In this document: positions 56,350-64,000 of the stretch, in pieces
Position numbering within the stretch: position 1 is the stretch's first letter
Layout of the letters: every line of letters starts with the position of its first letter
Origin: Boesenbergia rotunda
Taxonomy: Eukaryota; Streptophyta; Magnoliopsida; Zingiberales; Zingiberaceae
Length of the DNA stretch: 64,000 nt
Reading direction: 5' to 3'
Assembly (NCBI GenBank): GCA_024364735.1
Contig: JAGFNQ010004020.1
Coordinates: 124,001 to 188,000 of the forward strand
Program-made: the position numbers and the translations under genes
The notes under the pieces: generated by a model
Told to the model about the DNA's origin: nothing
The model's input: the letters and a program-made list of their open reading frames with translations, nothing else
Databases searched by the model: none

Positions 56350-56676
56350 TGCTACAAATTACAATGCATATGTGATCGTTGAGTGGTCCACTTCAAATTT
56401 CACCAAGGAGATCACATATGACTTCATAAACAAGGGACCAAACAGCAACATGATTAAAAATCTACAAGAGCTAAACAACTGGAGCATCAATGGTAATAAA
56501 TCCCTCTCAATTGATTGCTAAGTACACAGAACATTTCAAAAAAGTGAATGACAGCTAAAGCAAAAAAGTATATGCACAAACAACACATGAAAAACTGATA
56601 AAATAAAATCAAATCTAGGCTAGAAAAGGAAGGTGCAAACAAAAGCAAATAATGCATACCGCAATGATTTTTCAGA
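56350..56676 (-). other. 3' flank of the PPR gene
   Basis: 327 bp between the hAT end and the PPR stop codon. No ORF. It probably holds the PPR 3' untranslated region; AT-rich AATAAA-like signals are present on the minus strand, but none can be chosen with confidence. Confidence 0.4.
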
Positions 56677-57855
56677 CTATTTTGGAAATGCCACTTCCAC
56701 TTCCTTCCATATATCTGCTTTCCCTGGGAACTTTTCTTTCACCTTTTCCATTATATCCCTTGCCTCCTCCACCTTTGAGGATCCAATGAGCCCTTTCACA
56801 AGCATCTTCATGGTTGAGAAATTTGGGATCCAGTTTTGTGACATAGAATCCTTGCAGACAGACAGCGCAGCCTCAAAATCCCCACCTTTGCACAAGAAGT
56901 GTATTAGAGTGAAGTGGCATTTGCCAATTGGAACACGACCTCGTCCCTTCATCTCCTGGTAGAGCTTCTTGGCATCCTCCAATTGGCCTTCATTGCAAAA
57001 GCCAAATATCAAGTGGTTATAAGTTATCCAAGTCGGCTTTATTCCTTTTTTTTCCATTTCCTTGAAGAGCTCCTTTGCTTCATTTGTGCGCTTTAGCTTG
57101 CAGAGGCTCTGGATCCGTGAGTTGTAGATGCCAAGCCCATGATCACAGCCGTGCTTCTTCATGAGCTCCAACACTTTCTTGACGTCGTCAAACCCCTCTT
57201 CCAAGTAGAAACCAGCAAGTGCATTGCAGAAAGTGATCGTGTCGGGCTTGACGCCAGCACTGCACATCTTCTCAAGCACCGAATAGAATGAACGGGTGGT
57301 GCCTGACTCGGAGAAGGCCTTGATGACATTGTTGTAGGTTTCAATGTTAGGGGTAATGCTGTGGGTGCCTGGGAAGTCGCTGAAGATGCGGCTGACTTCC
57401 TCGTGTCGGCCGCCGACGATGCAGGCGAAGAGTAGCGCGTTCAGGGTCCGGGTGGAGGGAGATTTCTGGAAAGAGCGGATGGCGTCGTCGTGCAAGCCAG
57501 CTTGACCAAAGAGTACAATGGCGTGGGGGAGGGAGGAGTGAGGGAGGGAGTCAAGGATCGAGCGCACTTCGGTAAAGGACCGGGATTCGGCGAGGGCGGA
57601 GATGGCGTCGGAGAGAGCGAGGCGGTCGAGGTGGGAAGCAGAGGGGCAGAGCGAGGCAGCACGGCAGATGTCCACGATTCGCGAGGGATCAGTTTCGGAC
57701 TTGAGGAGGCGGAGGGCGGCGCGAGACTTCTGTTTGGTGGTGAGCACGGAGGAAGGGTCGGAAGGGTTGAGGATGGACGACGCCGAAGGAGAGGAGAAGG
57801 CGCGAAAGTGCAGTTGGTGACGGAGCTGGTTGCGAACGAAGGCGGCGACTGCCAT
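56677..57855 (-). CDS. P-class PPR protein, predicted mitochondrial (392 aa)
   Basis: An intact intronless frame. I place the start at the ATG at 57855 because it begins MAVAAFVRNQLRHQLHFRAFSS, an arginine-rich, acid-free leader typical of mitochondrial import; the 55 upstream codons look like untranslated sequence. About seven tandem 35-residue PPR motifs cover residues 137-380 (clear ones: IETYNNVIKAFSE 171-205, LGIYNSRIQSLCKLKR 241-275, WITYNHLIFGFCNEG 276-310). PPR proteins bind RNA through a code at fixed motif positions. There are no E or DYW editing domains, so this is P class. Length and layout recall the small PPR proteins attached to the plant mitoribosome (Arabidopsis PPR336 group); that assignment is from memory and uncertain. 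It is the only host gene here with no visible damage. Confidence 0.93.
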   Translation of the reverse strand: MAVAAFVRNQLRHQLHFRAFSSPSASSILNPSDPSSVLTTKQKSRAALRLLKSETDPSRIVDICRAASLCPSASHLDRLALSDAISALAESRSFTEVRSILDSLPHSSLPHAIVLFGQAGLHDDAIRSFQKSPSTRTLNALLFACIVGGRHEEVSRIFSDFPGTHSITPNIETYNNVIKAFSESGTTRSFYSVLEKMCSAGVKPDTITFCNALAGFYLEEGFDDVKKVLELMKKHGCDHGLGIYNSRIQSLCKLKRTNEAKELFKEMEKKGIKPTWITYNHLIFGFCNEGQLEDAKKLYQEMKGRGRVPIGKCHFTLIHFLCKGGDFEAALSVCKDSMSQNWIPNFSTMKMLVKGLIGSSKVEEARDIMEKVKEKFPGKADIWKEVEVAFPK

Positions 57856-58187
57856 GGCGACCAGAGAGATGATCTCTGAGGGTTTAGGGCAGTCAAAAAA
57901 ATGCGGTCTGCCGTGACAATTTGACGCCCTCATATTGCCATCTAACGGGTCGGGTCCAGTCGCTATCGGCCCATCCACGGGCCCACTTTTTTTCTCATTA
58001 ATTTTCTTTGGAATAATCATTTTCTAAAAAGAAAATAATATATTTAGTGAAAATTTTCAAGGAAAAATTCATTAAATGACGTGGCATTTTGTATACAGCG
58101 ATTCTCGATAGATTCATCGTGCCCTCTAAGATATAGTTTGATTCAAAGCAGCGATCGAATATCGACGATGATATACGAATACATACC
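57856..58187 (-). other. Upstream region of the PPR gene / 3' flank of the Helitron gene
   Basis: The PPR promoter and 5' untranslated region must lie here or within the Helitron. Immediately upstream of the ATG is GC-rich sequence open in frame to 58020. From 58020 the DNA is AT-rich, with a palindrome ATTTTCT-AAAA-AGAAAAT at 58018-58035. The Helitron's 3' end should also lie in this stretch, but I could not define it. Confidence 0.4.
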
Positions 58188-59923
58188 TTAACATCTTAAA
58201 TTGTCAAAAATTTCTCTGTAAACAACATTAAATGTGCAATTTTCTGAAAGTCCTTCATGATTCCGAATAAGAACATTCAAACCTCTTTTGCTTTTAACTC
58301 TTGAAAAGGCTACATATAATTGTTCATGTGTAAATACAGCCCTCGGTAAGTATAACTCAACAGAAGATAAAGTTTGACCTTGAGACTTATTAATTGTCAT
58401 AGCAAAGAAACTATCAAAGAGAATTGCCTTCTTTGAAATTTAATAGGAATGACATTATTGTTTGGTACCATAGTCATTCTTGGAATCAAAGCAATCTGTC
58501 TGATTCTATTCCCTATAAAAACTTCACATTCTATAACATGATTTCCCAATCTTCTAATTTGTAGTCGTGTCACATTGCAAAAGTCATTTGATTGGTCTAT
58601 GTTTCTTAAAAGAATCACTAGAACTCCTATCTTAAGAATGAGTTTATGTGGAGGCAAACCTGAATAATTTATGCCATACAACATTTCTGGACCCAAGACA
58701 TCTAATTCGCTTTCTAAATTGCCCTCTTCCAAGCAAATTGAGTCTGAACTCAAATAAATCTTTTCATCTCCTGGAATCAAGGACATTAGATAAATGTTAA
58801 CTTCATGCACAATGTCTAATGTAGGAGCTAAAATGGTCCTGTCTTTGAAGTAATCTCTAGATGAAATGTTTTGAATTATGTTAGGATAAACAAAATTGAT
58901 TAACAGATCAAATGCTTCTTCAGAATCATGAATTACTATATCAAATGGGAGTTGAATCTCAGACTCCCCATCAGTGTTGTCTCTAATGATTCCATCACCA
59001 ACTTTCAATAACCATTCACCAAGTTCTTTTATTTCATATTGATTTGAATTATTCGCTGCTATAGAAAGTCTCATGTTTTTTGTCAGGTGCAAAATATGAC
59101 AATGTTGCCAAAGAAACGAAGAATTAATTGTCGCATGAACTACATCTTGTCTTGATCCCTTTGGTATGACTGGTAATATTTGTCTAAAATCACCTCCTAA
59201 TACAACAATCAATCCTCCAAAAGGTAAGTTTGGGTTGTATGATGGACTATACCTAAGAATATCCCTGAGGCATTTGTCTAAAGCTTCATAGCAATACTTG
59301 CTGACCATTGGAGCTTCATCCCAAATTATCAACTTGGTCTTGCTTAATAATTTTGCATGAGGGGTACCTTATTTGATATTACATGATGATTCTTCATTTA
59401 TATTCAATGATATCTTAAATCTTGAATGGGCAGTCCTGCCATTTGGAAGAAGTAAGGATGCAATACCGCTAGAGGCCACATTCAAGACAATGTCTCCTTT
59501 GGAACGGATTGCTGTCGATAATAAATTCCAAATGAATGTTTTCCCTGTTCCACCATGTCGATATAAAAAGAAAAATCCACCTCTGTTCCTATAGACAGCT
59601 TGGATAATTTGTTCATATGCAACCTTTTGTTCATCTGTTATTGTCTTCAACATGTTATTTAGAATCCCAGTTAATGCATTTATATCAAAATTCAACTCTT
59701 CATGTATCAACCTGTTATGAAAAAAGGAAAAATTAGATTGAGAATGCATTTCTATTAAAATTAAACTCGTAATGTAACAACCTGTCGTGAAAATGGGAAA
59801 AATTAGATTCAGATGGTATTGGCATTAGTGGGTATTCTTTCAATGATTTTCCACTTGATTGCATTATCTCCTCTATATCACCCAGTGCTATGTTATTCAC
59901 CTCATCATCTGTTAGAATTAAAT
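58188..59923 (-). pseudogene. Helitron Pif1-type helicase domain (broken)
   Basis: On the minus strand: an acidic lead-in (DLILTDDEVNNIALGDIEEI), the Walker A region (HGGTGKTFIWNLL, about 59545), VASSGIASLLLPNGRTAHS, Walker B (LIIWDEAPMV, about 59330), GGDFRQILPVIPKG, and the C-terminal motif TINKSQGQTLSSVELYLP with HEQLYVAFSRVKS (58188-58400). TAA at 59369-59371 and a frameshift near 58397-58415 break the frame. In working Helitrons this helicase unwinds the donor strand 5' to 3' during rolling-circle transfer. A duplication of about 70 bp lies at 59690-59830. Confidence 0.9.
59690..59830. repeat. Imperfect tandem duplication of about 70 bp in the Helitron helicase lead-in
   Basis: On the minus strand 'atctaatttttcccattttc' plus 'acgacaggttgttacattac' is followed about 70 bp later by 'atctaatttttccttttttc' plus 'ataacaggttgatacatgaa'. 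Both copies encode S-NF-FH-RL-H-E-NF-type peptides in different frames. Each copy carries a possible 3' splice site (CAG before GTTG), so it may have altered splicing. Confidence 0.75.
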
Positions 59924-60001
59924 CTACACAAAATAATAACAACAATAGTGTTAATATGCATTAGAGTTATTAAAAAGGTTGTTTATTATAATGTTTCTTA
60001 C
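59924..60001 (-). other. Helitron gene intron (78 bp)
   Basis: Donor GTAAGAAAC at 60001, acceptor TTGTGTAG ending at 59924. Removing it joins MLDIN to DLILTDDEV in one frame, as expected from the family. Confidence 0.75.
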
Positions 60002-61217
60002 CATTTATGTCCAACATGCATCTTTGCCTATATAGAATATCGTCTGAAAGTTCCATCCAACAACTCTCCCAAACATGTCCTGGTCTTGAAATATTGTTGG
60101 AAATTAAAAGAATTGCAAAAAGTCTTCTTACATATGTAGTTGATGCCCATGAGCTTGCTTCTTTAATTGCATCTACAAATTCTTTATCATCTTGTAACAA
60201 ACCAAGGGCAAAGCATGCATCTTTGAAAGAATCATAGGTCTTGCCTTCAACAATTCTAATATGACTATAGCTCCTGCATCCTTTTTGAATATTTAGGAGT
60301 AGCCTAAGATAATAATCTTCTCCATTTCCTACAGGCACATGAGTTAGTCTCCCAATAGCAAACCTGTTTTCAAGGCATCCACTTTGAACAATCTTCTTTC
60401 TAAACAAACTTGGTTGGAAACTCTGAATATGTTAGACTCCTTGCATAATCAAAAGTTTTGTTTGCTTCCATCCAAACTAAGAACATTATTTGCCGATCTA
60501 CTGCTTTGTTAACTACATCTTGAATAGATGTAGAGTCTTTATAAATCACAGGTTCGTCATTTTGAAGATGGAATGTGAGTCTTATGACAGCGGGCTCCTT
60601 CATTTGAATTTCAAATCCAAATATTCTCCATGTAGCCTCACACGCTGATATATATCTGCAATCATAGTAATTGCGAATTTCATCAACAACTTAAGTTGTT
60701 TGATTAGTATTAGCTCCATTAGATATAGTAGCAGTGACCCGATCATTTCCTTTGTGAATATACTTGAACAAATATTTGATTGAGCTTATTTGACATGTGT
60801 ACTCAACATTGATATGACAATCATACTTTAAGAGTAAGCTTGCATTATAAGGAACGATGTATGAGTTGTCTATGATGCAATTCTTCTTTTGTATTGTTCT
60901 CCCATTATGTCTTCTTCTATATCTTGGGAAGCCACCATCATCAATAATAGTCCTTTGCCTGAATTCCTTTGGGTAGTGTTTTACACATCTACCATTTTTC
61001 ATGCATGGAGAGTTTGTATTATGGAAACCACAAGGCCCGTGAACCATGAATTTTTCAACTGCAGTAAATAATTTTGGTTGCTCATGTTGATATGGAATTT
61101 CAGTTGAAATAAACCGATCAATGTCATCTGGAGTTTGAGGCTTGAATTCAGGATGCATGAATAGAAGTATATGTGCATGTGGAAGTCCTCGTTTTTGAAA
61201 CTCCACTGTACATACAT
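60002..61217 (-). pseudogene. Helitron Rep nuclease C-terminal half and linker
   Basis: Begins after the intron with CTVEFQKRGLPHAHILLF, which holds the HUH motif (H-A-H, metal binding). Later comes SSIKYLFKYIHKG, the catalytic tyrosine motif (two tyrosines as in Helitrons). A TAA at 60691-60693 interrupts the frame directly before VVDEIRNYYDCRYISACEATWRIF (landmark ACEATWRIF). The next frame to 60400 ends near LTYSEFPTKFV, and another frame carries FAIGRLTHVPVG, YYLRLLLN and FKDACFALGLL. At least one frameshift lies near 60400. The Rep domain nicks DNA and forms the covalent intermediate in rolling-circle transposition. Confidence 0.9.
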
Positions 61218-61317
61218 CTGAAATTACAAAAACATGAATATTATGTGCATGATTTTATGTATCAGTGAGTTTAGACAAAAAAAAGTGAGAAATGAAAAAG
61301 ATTAAAAATAAACTTAC
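61218..61317 (-). other. Helitron gene intron (100 bp)
   Basis: Donor GTAAGTTTA at 61317, acceptor GTAATTTCAG ending at 61218. Splicing joins FGKILG to YVCTVEFQKRG, restoring the conserved approach to the HUH motif. Confidence 0.82.
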
Positions 61318-62210
61318 ATCCTAATATCTTGCCAAATATATTCCCATCCTTTAAATCCTTGATTAAGGCATCAAGTTTAATTTTGAAGACTCTACATAGA
61401 ATATCTGGACGATCTTCTGGGTTTAATAACATTTTCTTGACAAATCTTCTAATTTCTTTCAAATATGGATTACATGTCATGGTAATAAAATAGCTTGGAT
61501 ATCCTGCATATTTACAAATCGCAAATGCATCCTTGCAATTGTTGAACATATATCGAGGACCTCCAGTAAATGAACTTGGTAGGATAATTCTTTGTCTCGT
61601 TGCTACAACATCTAGCTCACCTCGTAAAAGACACTCATGCAAGCCTTTGTAGTTATGAATTCTTAATTTTGGTTGGTTGAACCGAAAATACCTTAGCCTC
61701 TCAGATTCAACCATTGTGTATGCATCGACCAGGAATTGTTGAAAAAGTCTCTTTGATTGCATTAAAATAGGAGATTCATCAACTCTATCTTGTATTCTAT
61801 AAGCAAAAAATTCTCTCAGACTTATTGTTGACCTCTTCTTATTAGCTCTACCTGACACTAAATTAGCTGTAGGAATGTTAGGTCTGAAACCATCTTTCCC
61901 ATATGGAAAACGCAAAGGATATTGCATAGGTAGATACATTGGATGTAGGACATCCAATCGCTGCAGCCTTCTAGATTTCGTTTCGACAATAATGTCTCTT
62001 TCTCCACCAAGTTGATCAATATCTCCAACAATTAAAGCAGCCACTTCAGAAGTAGATGGCAAATTATAAGTTCTACCATCTTTGTGTCTTTTTCTTATCA
62101 ACTTTAACTTTAGTTCTGAGAAATCTCCACTTTCGTATCTATCTCTTACATATTTGAATGACTTTGCAAGTGTGTTGTGTCTATCAATCATGTTCTTCAA
62201 CATTGAGGCA
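61318..62210 (-). pseudogene. Helitron Rep nuclease N-terminal half
   Basis: A long open exon: MLKNMIDRHNTLAKSF, then GRTYNLPSTSEVAALIVGD, LHPMYLPMQYPLRFPYG, FQQFLVDAYTMVESERLRYF, and the first Rep motif YFITMTCNPYLKEI at about 61475. It matches the Helitron-like N domain. It is uninterrupted but out of frame by one base with the exon upstream (about 62205-62220). Confidence 0.9.
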
Positions 62211-62363
62211 ATTTCATAATTTCATTTTGTATCTCATGCATATTCCTATATATAATGCAAATGAATAGCATCTAATATAGGGATTTTAAAAAAACTTAAT
62301 AGATAGAATAATTACGGCTATATAGAAATGACATAAAAAAGAATAGTTATGAGCACAGTTTAC

Positions 62364-62870
62364 CTGATAGTGTGTACTCTATTATTAAGCTCATTTTCTG
62401 TGTCATAGATGTAAAGTTGAGCAAACTTTGGTTTCAAATTATCTAGTGGAAGCAAACTGCCAATACTATGATAATTTTGGCCACTAAGAAGAAAAATTGG
62501 TGGAGCCGTTCCATTGTTTATTTGATGATCAACTTTTCTAGCCATAGAGGTGAAACTAAACATGCCATTGAAAGCTCTGATATTCTTTAAAAAATATTTG
62601 CTTCTATTATTTGTATATGGAGATCTTGTAAGACTTGTGGTGGTTTGGACAGTAATGAAAGTTTGACTTTACCTTCCATTCAACAGAGAGAAAATCTCGG
62701 CCGTAAGAGATTCTTACTTTTTGCAAGCTGTTCATTGGACCACATCATTGCTTTGCAGAATTGACATTCATGAATAGGGTATCCAATGTCCCAAGTATCT
62801 ATAAAATGAAGATATAACTTTGTAAGTAACATATAATTTGCAATCATGGTTATAAAACTTGCTGACAATA
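62364..62870 (-). pseudogene. Helitron N-terminal zinc-finger-like exons
   Basis: The right part reads IDTWDIGYPIHECQFCKAMMW, with the CxxC pair common near the Helitron N-terminus, then RPRFSLC, a TGA at 62679-62681 and MEGKVKLSLLSKPPQVL. A frameshift near 62580-62590 leads to MFSFTSMARKVDHQINNG, LSGQNYHSIGSLLP and PKFAQLYIYDTENELNNRV. A donor-like GTAAAC follows at 62363; the next exon probably starts near 62250 (acceptor TATATAG). Confidence 0.82.
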
Positions 62871-63049
62871 ATTAAAAAAATGTTACCATTATCATGTTCT
62901 TGATCAAAAAATTCTGCAATAGACAAATGACCCAAATCTCATTAGGGGTTAATGCTCATAAGACTTTTATAGTCATTTACGTAAATAGTAAGAATTGTTG
63001 TTACGTGTAATATTGTTATCAAAATACATAATGTATAAGTTTATGTGAA

Positions 63050-63905
63050 ATTTACCTTGCACATTTGGTTCAAATTCTAAAGCATAGTCATATAATTCTG
63101 CTTCCAAATGGGAATCATCAAAGGAATTATCAACTGCAAAAGGAAAATGTTGCAGGTTGAAAAACATACATGAAACAGGTTTTAATCAAGCATTCTTATT
63201 AATAGCTAGATTAAAATGTGAGAAATAGAATCTTCATAATCGGTTAATGGATCTACGTGATTGCATTCTAAAACCTCTGAGTTATCTAAAACTTTTGGAA
63301 CATTATGATCTAATACATCTGAATCCTTTAGAAGTTCAGATGGATGTTTGCAAATTGAATTAATAACCTTTGAACTTTGAATCTCATGCTTCTTTGATTT
63401 TAGTGGATATCTGATATGATTTAAGAAAAAAATATTTTTAAGGGAAATTGATGTAAAAGTTATTATTTGACATGATAAAAAAAATAAAGAATGAATGACA
63501 GTAAGTAATTACTTTGATATAATGGTTGAGCTTTGTGGACTGACTTGTGATGGAAATGGATTTTCTTGGATGTCTCTAGTAGGTAAATTTGTTAAATTGT
63601 CATTTCTATCTATTTTACCTAGAAAAACAAATGTAAAACTCAATAAACATTTGATGTCAGTAGTATATGAATTAATGATGAATAACAAATATATACTATC
63701 GAATACAAAAAGATCAATGAAATGTGGAACTCACAATTAGTTAAATTTGAAAATGGAGTTCTATTGATATTGGACTGAACTAATTATCTTGAGTTCCTTT
63801 TAACATGTAGATCCGGAATTGTAGTTGGTGTACATTCGGTGAAGATGTTTTCGTCGCCATATATAATGCTGCTCCGTGTGAAAGGAATATGCTGAGTTGA
63901 ATGTC
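63050..63905 (-). pseudogene. Probable upstream exons of the Helitron gene, acidic
   Basis: Three short minus-strand frames between AT-rich gaps look like exons. One is VDNSFDDSHLEAELYDYALEF (63060-63135). One is a Lys/Asp/Glu-rich segment with HPSELLKDSDVLDHNVPKVL (63190-63420). One is TNLPTRDIQENPFPSQVSP (63510-63600), with a further open stretch at 63790-63900 (GDENIFTECTPTTIPDLHVK). Exon borders are guesses and no domain is recognised. Confidence 0.45.
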
Positions 63906-64000
63906 CTGCAGAAGAGCCTAAATGTATAGAGTATTGATACTTTAATATGTGTGAAGTAATAATTCGATAATGTTAAATGATATTAAGTGAAATTAAAATT

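Larger units (their letters stand above)
58188..64000 (-). mobile_element. Helitron (RepHel-encoding rolling-circle transposon), minus strand, 5' end outside window
   Basis: From right to left the minus strand encodes an acidic N-terminal part, a CxxC zinc-finger-like region, the Helitron Rep (HUH) nuclease domain and a Pif1-type helicase. This is the diagnostic RepHel layout. At least two introns have canonical GT-AG ends. Several stops and frameshifts show it is dead. The 5' end (TC) is beyond 64000, and the 3' CTRR end is not certain. Confidence 0.88.

Noticed and set aside
52427..56357. 8-bp target duplication of the hAT element
   Set aside because: The flanking octamers match at only some positions; I could not choose a frame that gives a convincing duplication.
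57490..57879. 129-residue glycine/glutamate-rich plus-strand ORF
   Set aside because: Antisense shadow of the GC-rich 5' part of the PPR gene; composition is explained by the opposite-strand codons.
57856..58020. 55-residue N-terminal extension of the PPR protein
   Set aside because: Upstream ATG in the same frame, but the sequence is not targeting-like, while the internal ATG at 57855 begins a good mitochondrial leader.
58044..58070. Possible Helitron 3' end (minus-strand CTAA after a TTTTC-CTT-GAAAA hairpin)
   Set aside because: The base after CTAA is A, not T, so the expected A|T insertion site is not met, and the stem is only AT-rich. Needs a comparison of copies.
1..64000. tRNA, rRNA or organellar insertion
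   Set aside because: I looked for tRNA-like cloverleaf pairs and rRNA motifs; the only tRNA-like sequences are the SINE boxes and primer-binding sites.

Overview
This is nuclear DNA from a flowering plant, almost certainly from a large repeat-rich genome. There are no bacterial operons. The window holds stacked Ty1/copia LTR retrotransposons, a hAT DNA transposon, a Helitron, two SINE-like insertions, a LINE scrap, and one apparently intact host gene, an intronless pentatricopeptide-repeat (PPR) gene. The strongly GC-rich 5' half of the PPR gene hints at a monocot, but this is only a hint. No species is claimed.

Layout. 1-1068 is the right end of an LTR of a family I call P (P1), inserted in an older minus-strand copia remnant E (LTR piece to 1311, AT-rich internal part, gag remnant 3070-3972, LTR 4027-5336). 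E itself sits in a LINE fragment (5337-5600). 5601-9104 is old degraded sequence with LTR scraps and a TOM9-like mitochondrial import pseudogene on the minus strand (8346-8655). 9105-43789 is one nested retrotransposon complex. The outer host is a Tnt1-like copia element T (9110-43784, target duplication AATAG, about 5 kb once insertions are removed). T was hit by P2 (9332-23979, plus strand, duplication TCATC) in its 5' LTR, by P3 (26707-39890, minus strand, duplication ATGGA) in its pol, and by a solo LTR F (40103-41958, duplication CATAC) in its reverse transcriptase. P2 contains a solo LTR of family C (16240-18482, duplication TGAAA). P3 contains a C-family element (30373-37494) that lacks its 5' LTR and has replaced most of P3's gag-pol.

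43790-46942 is sparse sequence with a SINE-like insertion and one doubtful small ORF. 46943-50920 is a two-LTR element with only a gag remnant and no pol. 51258-51424 is a minus-strand Au-like SINE with a 19-bp duplication. 52435-56349 is a hAT transposon with terminal inverted repeats and a decayed transposase. 56677-57855 is the PPR gene, predicted mitochondrial. 58188 to the window end is a decayed minus-strand Helitron RepHel gene with recognisable introns.

Most notable. Family P LTRs carry two adjacent tandem arrays whose units are self-complementary (one unit has 10-bp arms around a 4-bp loop), and a variant array recurs inside the element. Family P also has an extra sense ORF downstream of pol, preserved in two copies that lie in opposite orientation. 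Nearly every coding region except the PPR gene is broken, often by single transitions that make stop codons.
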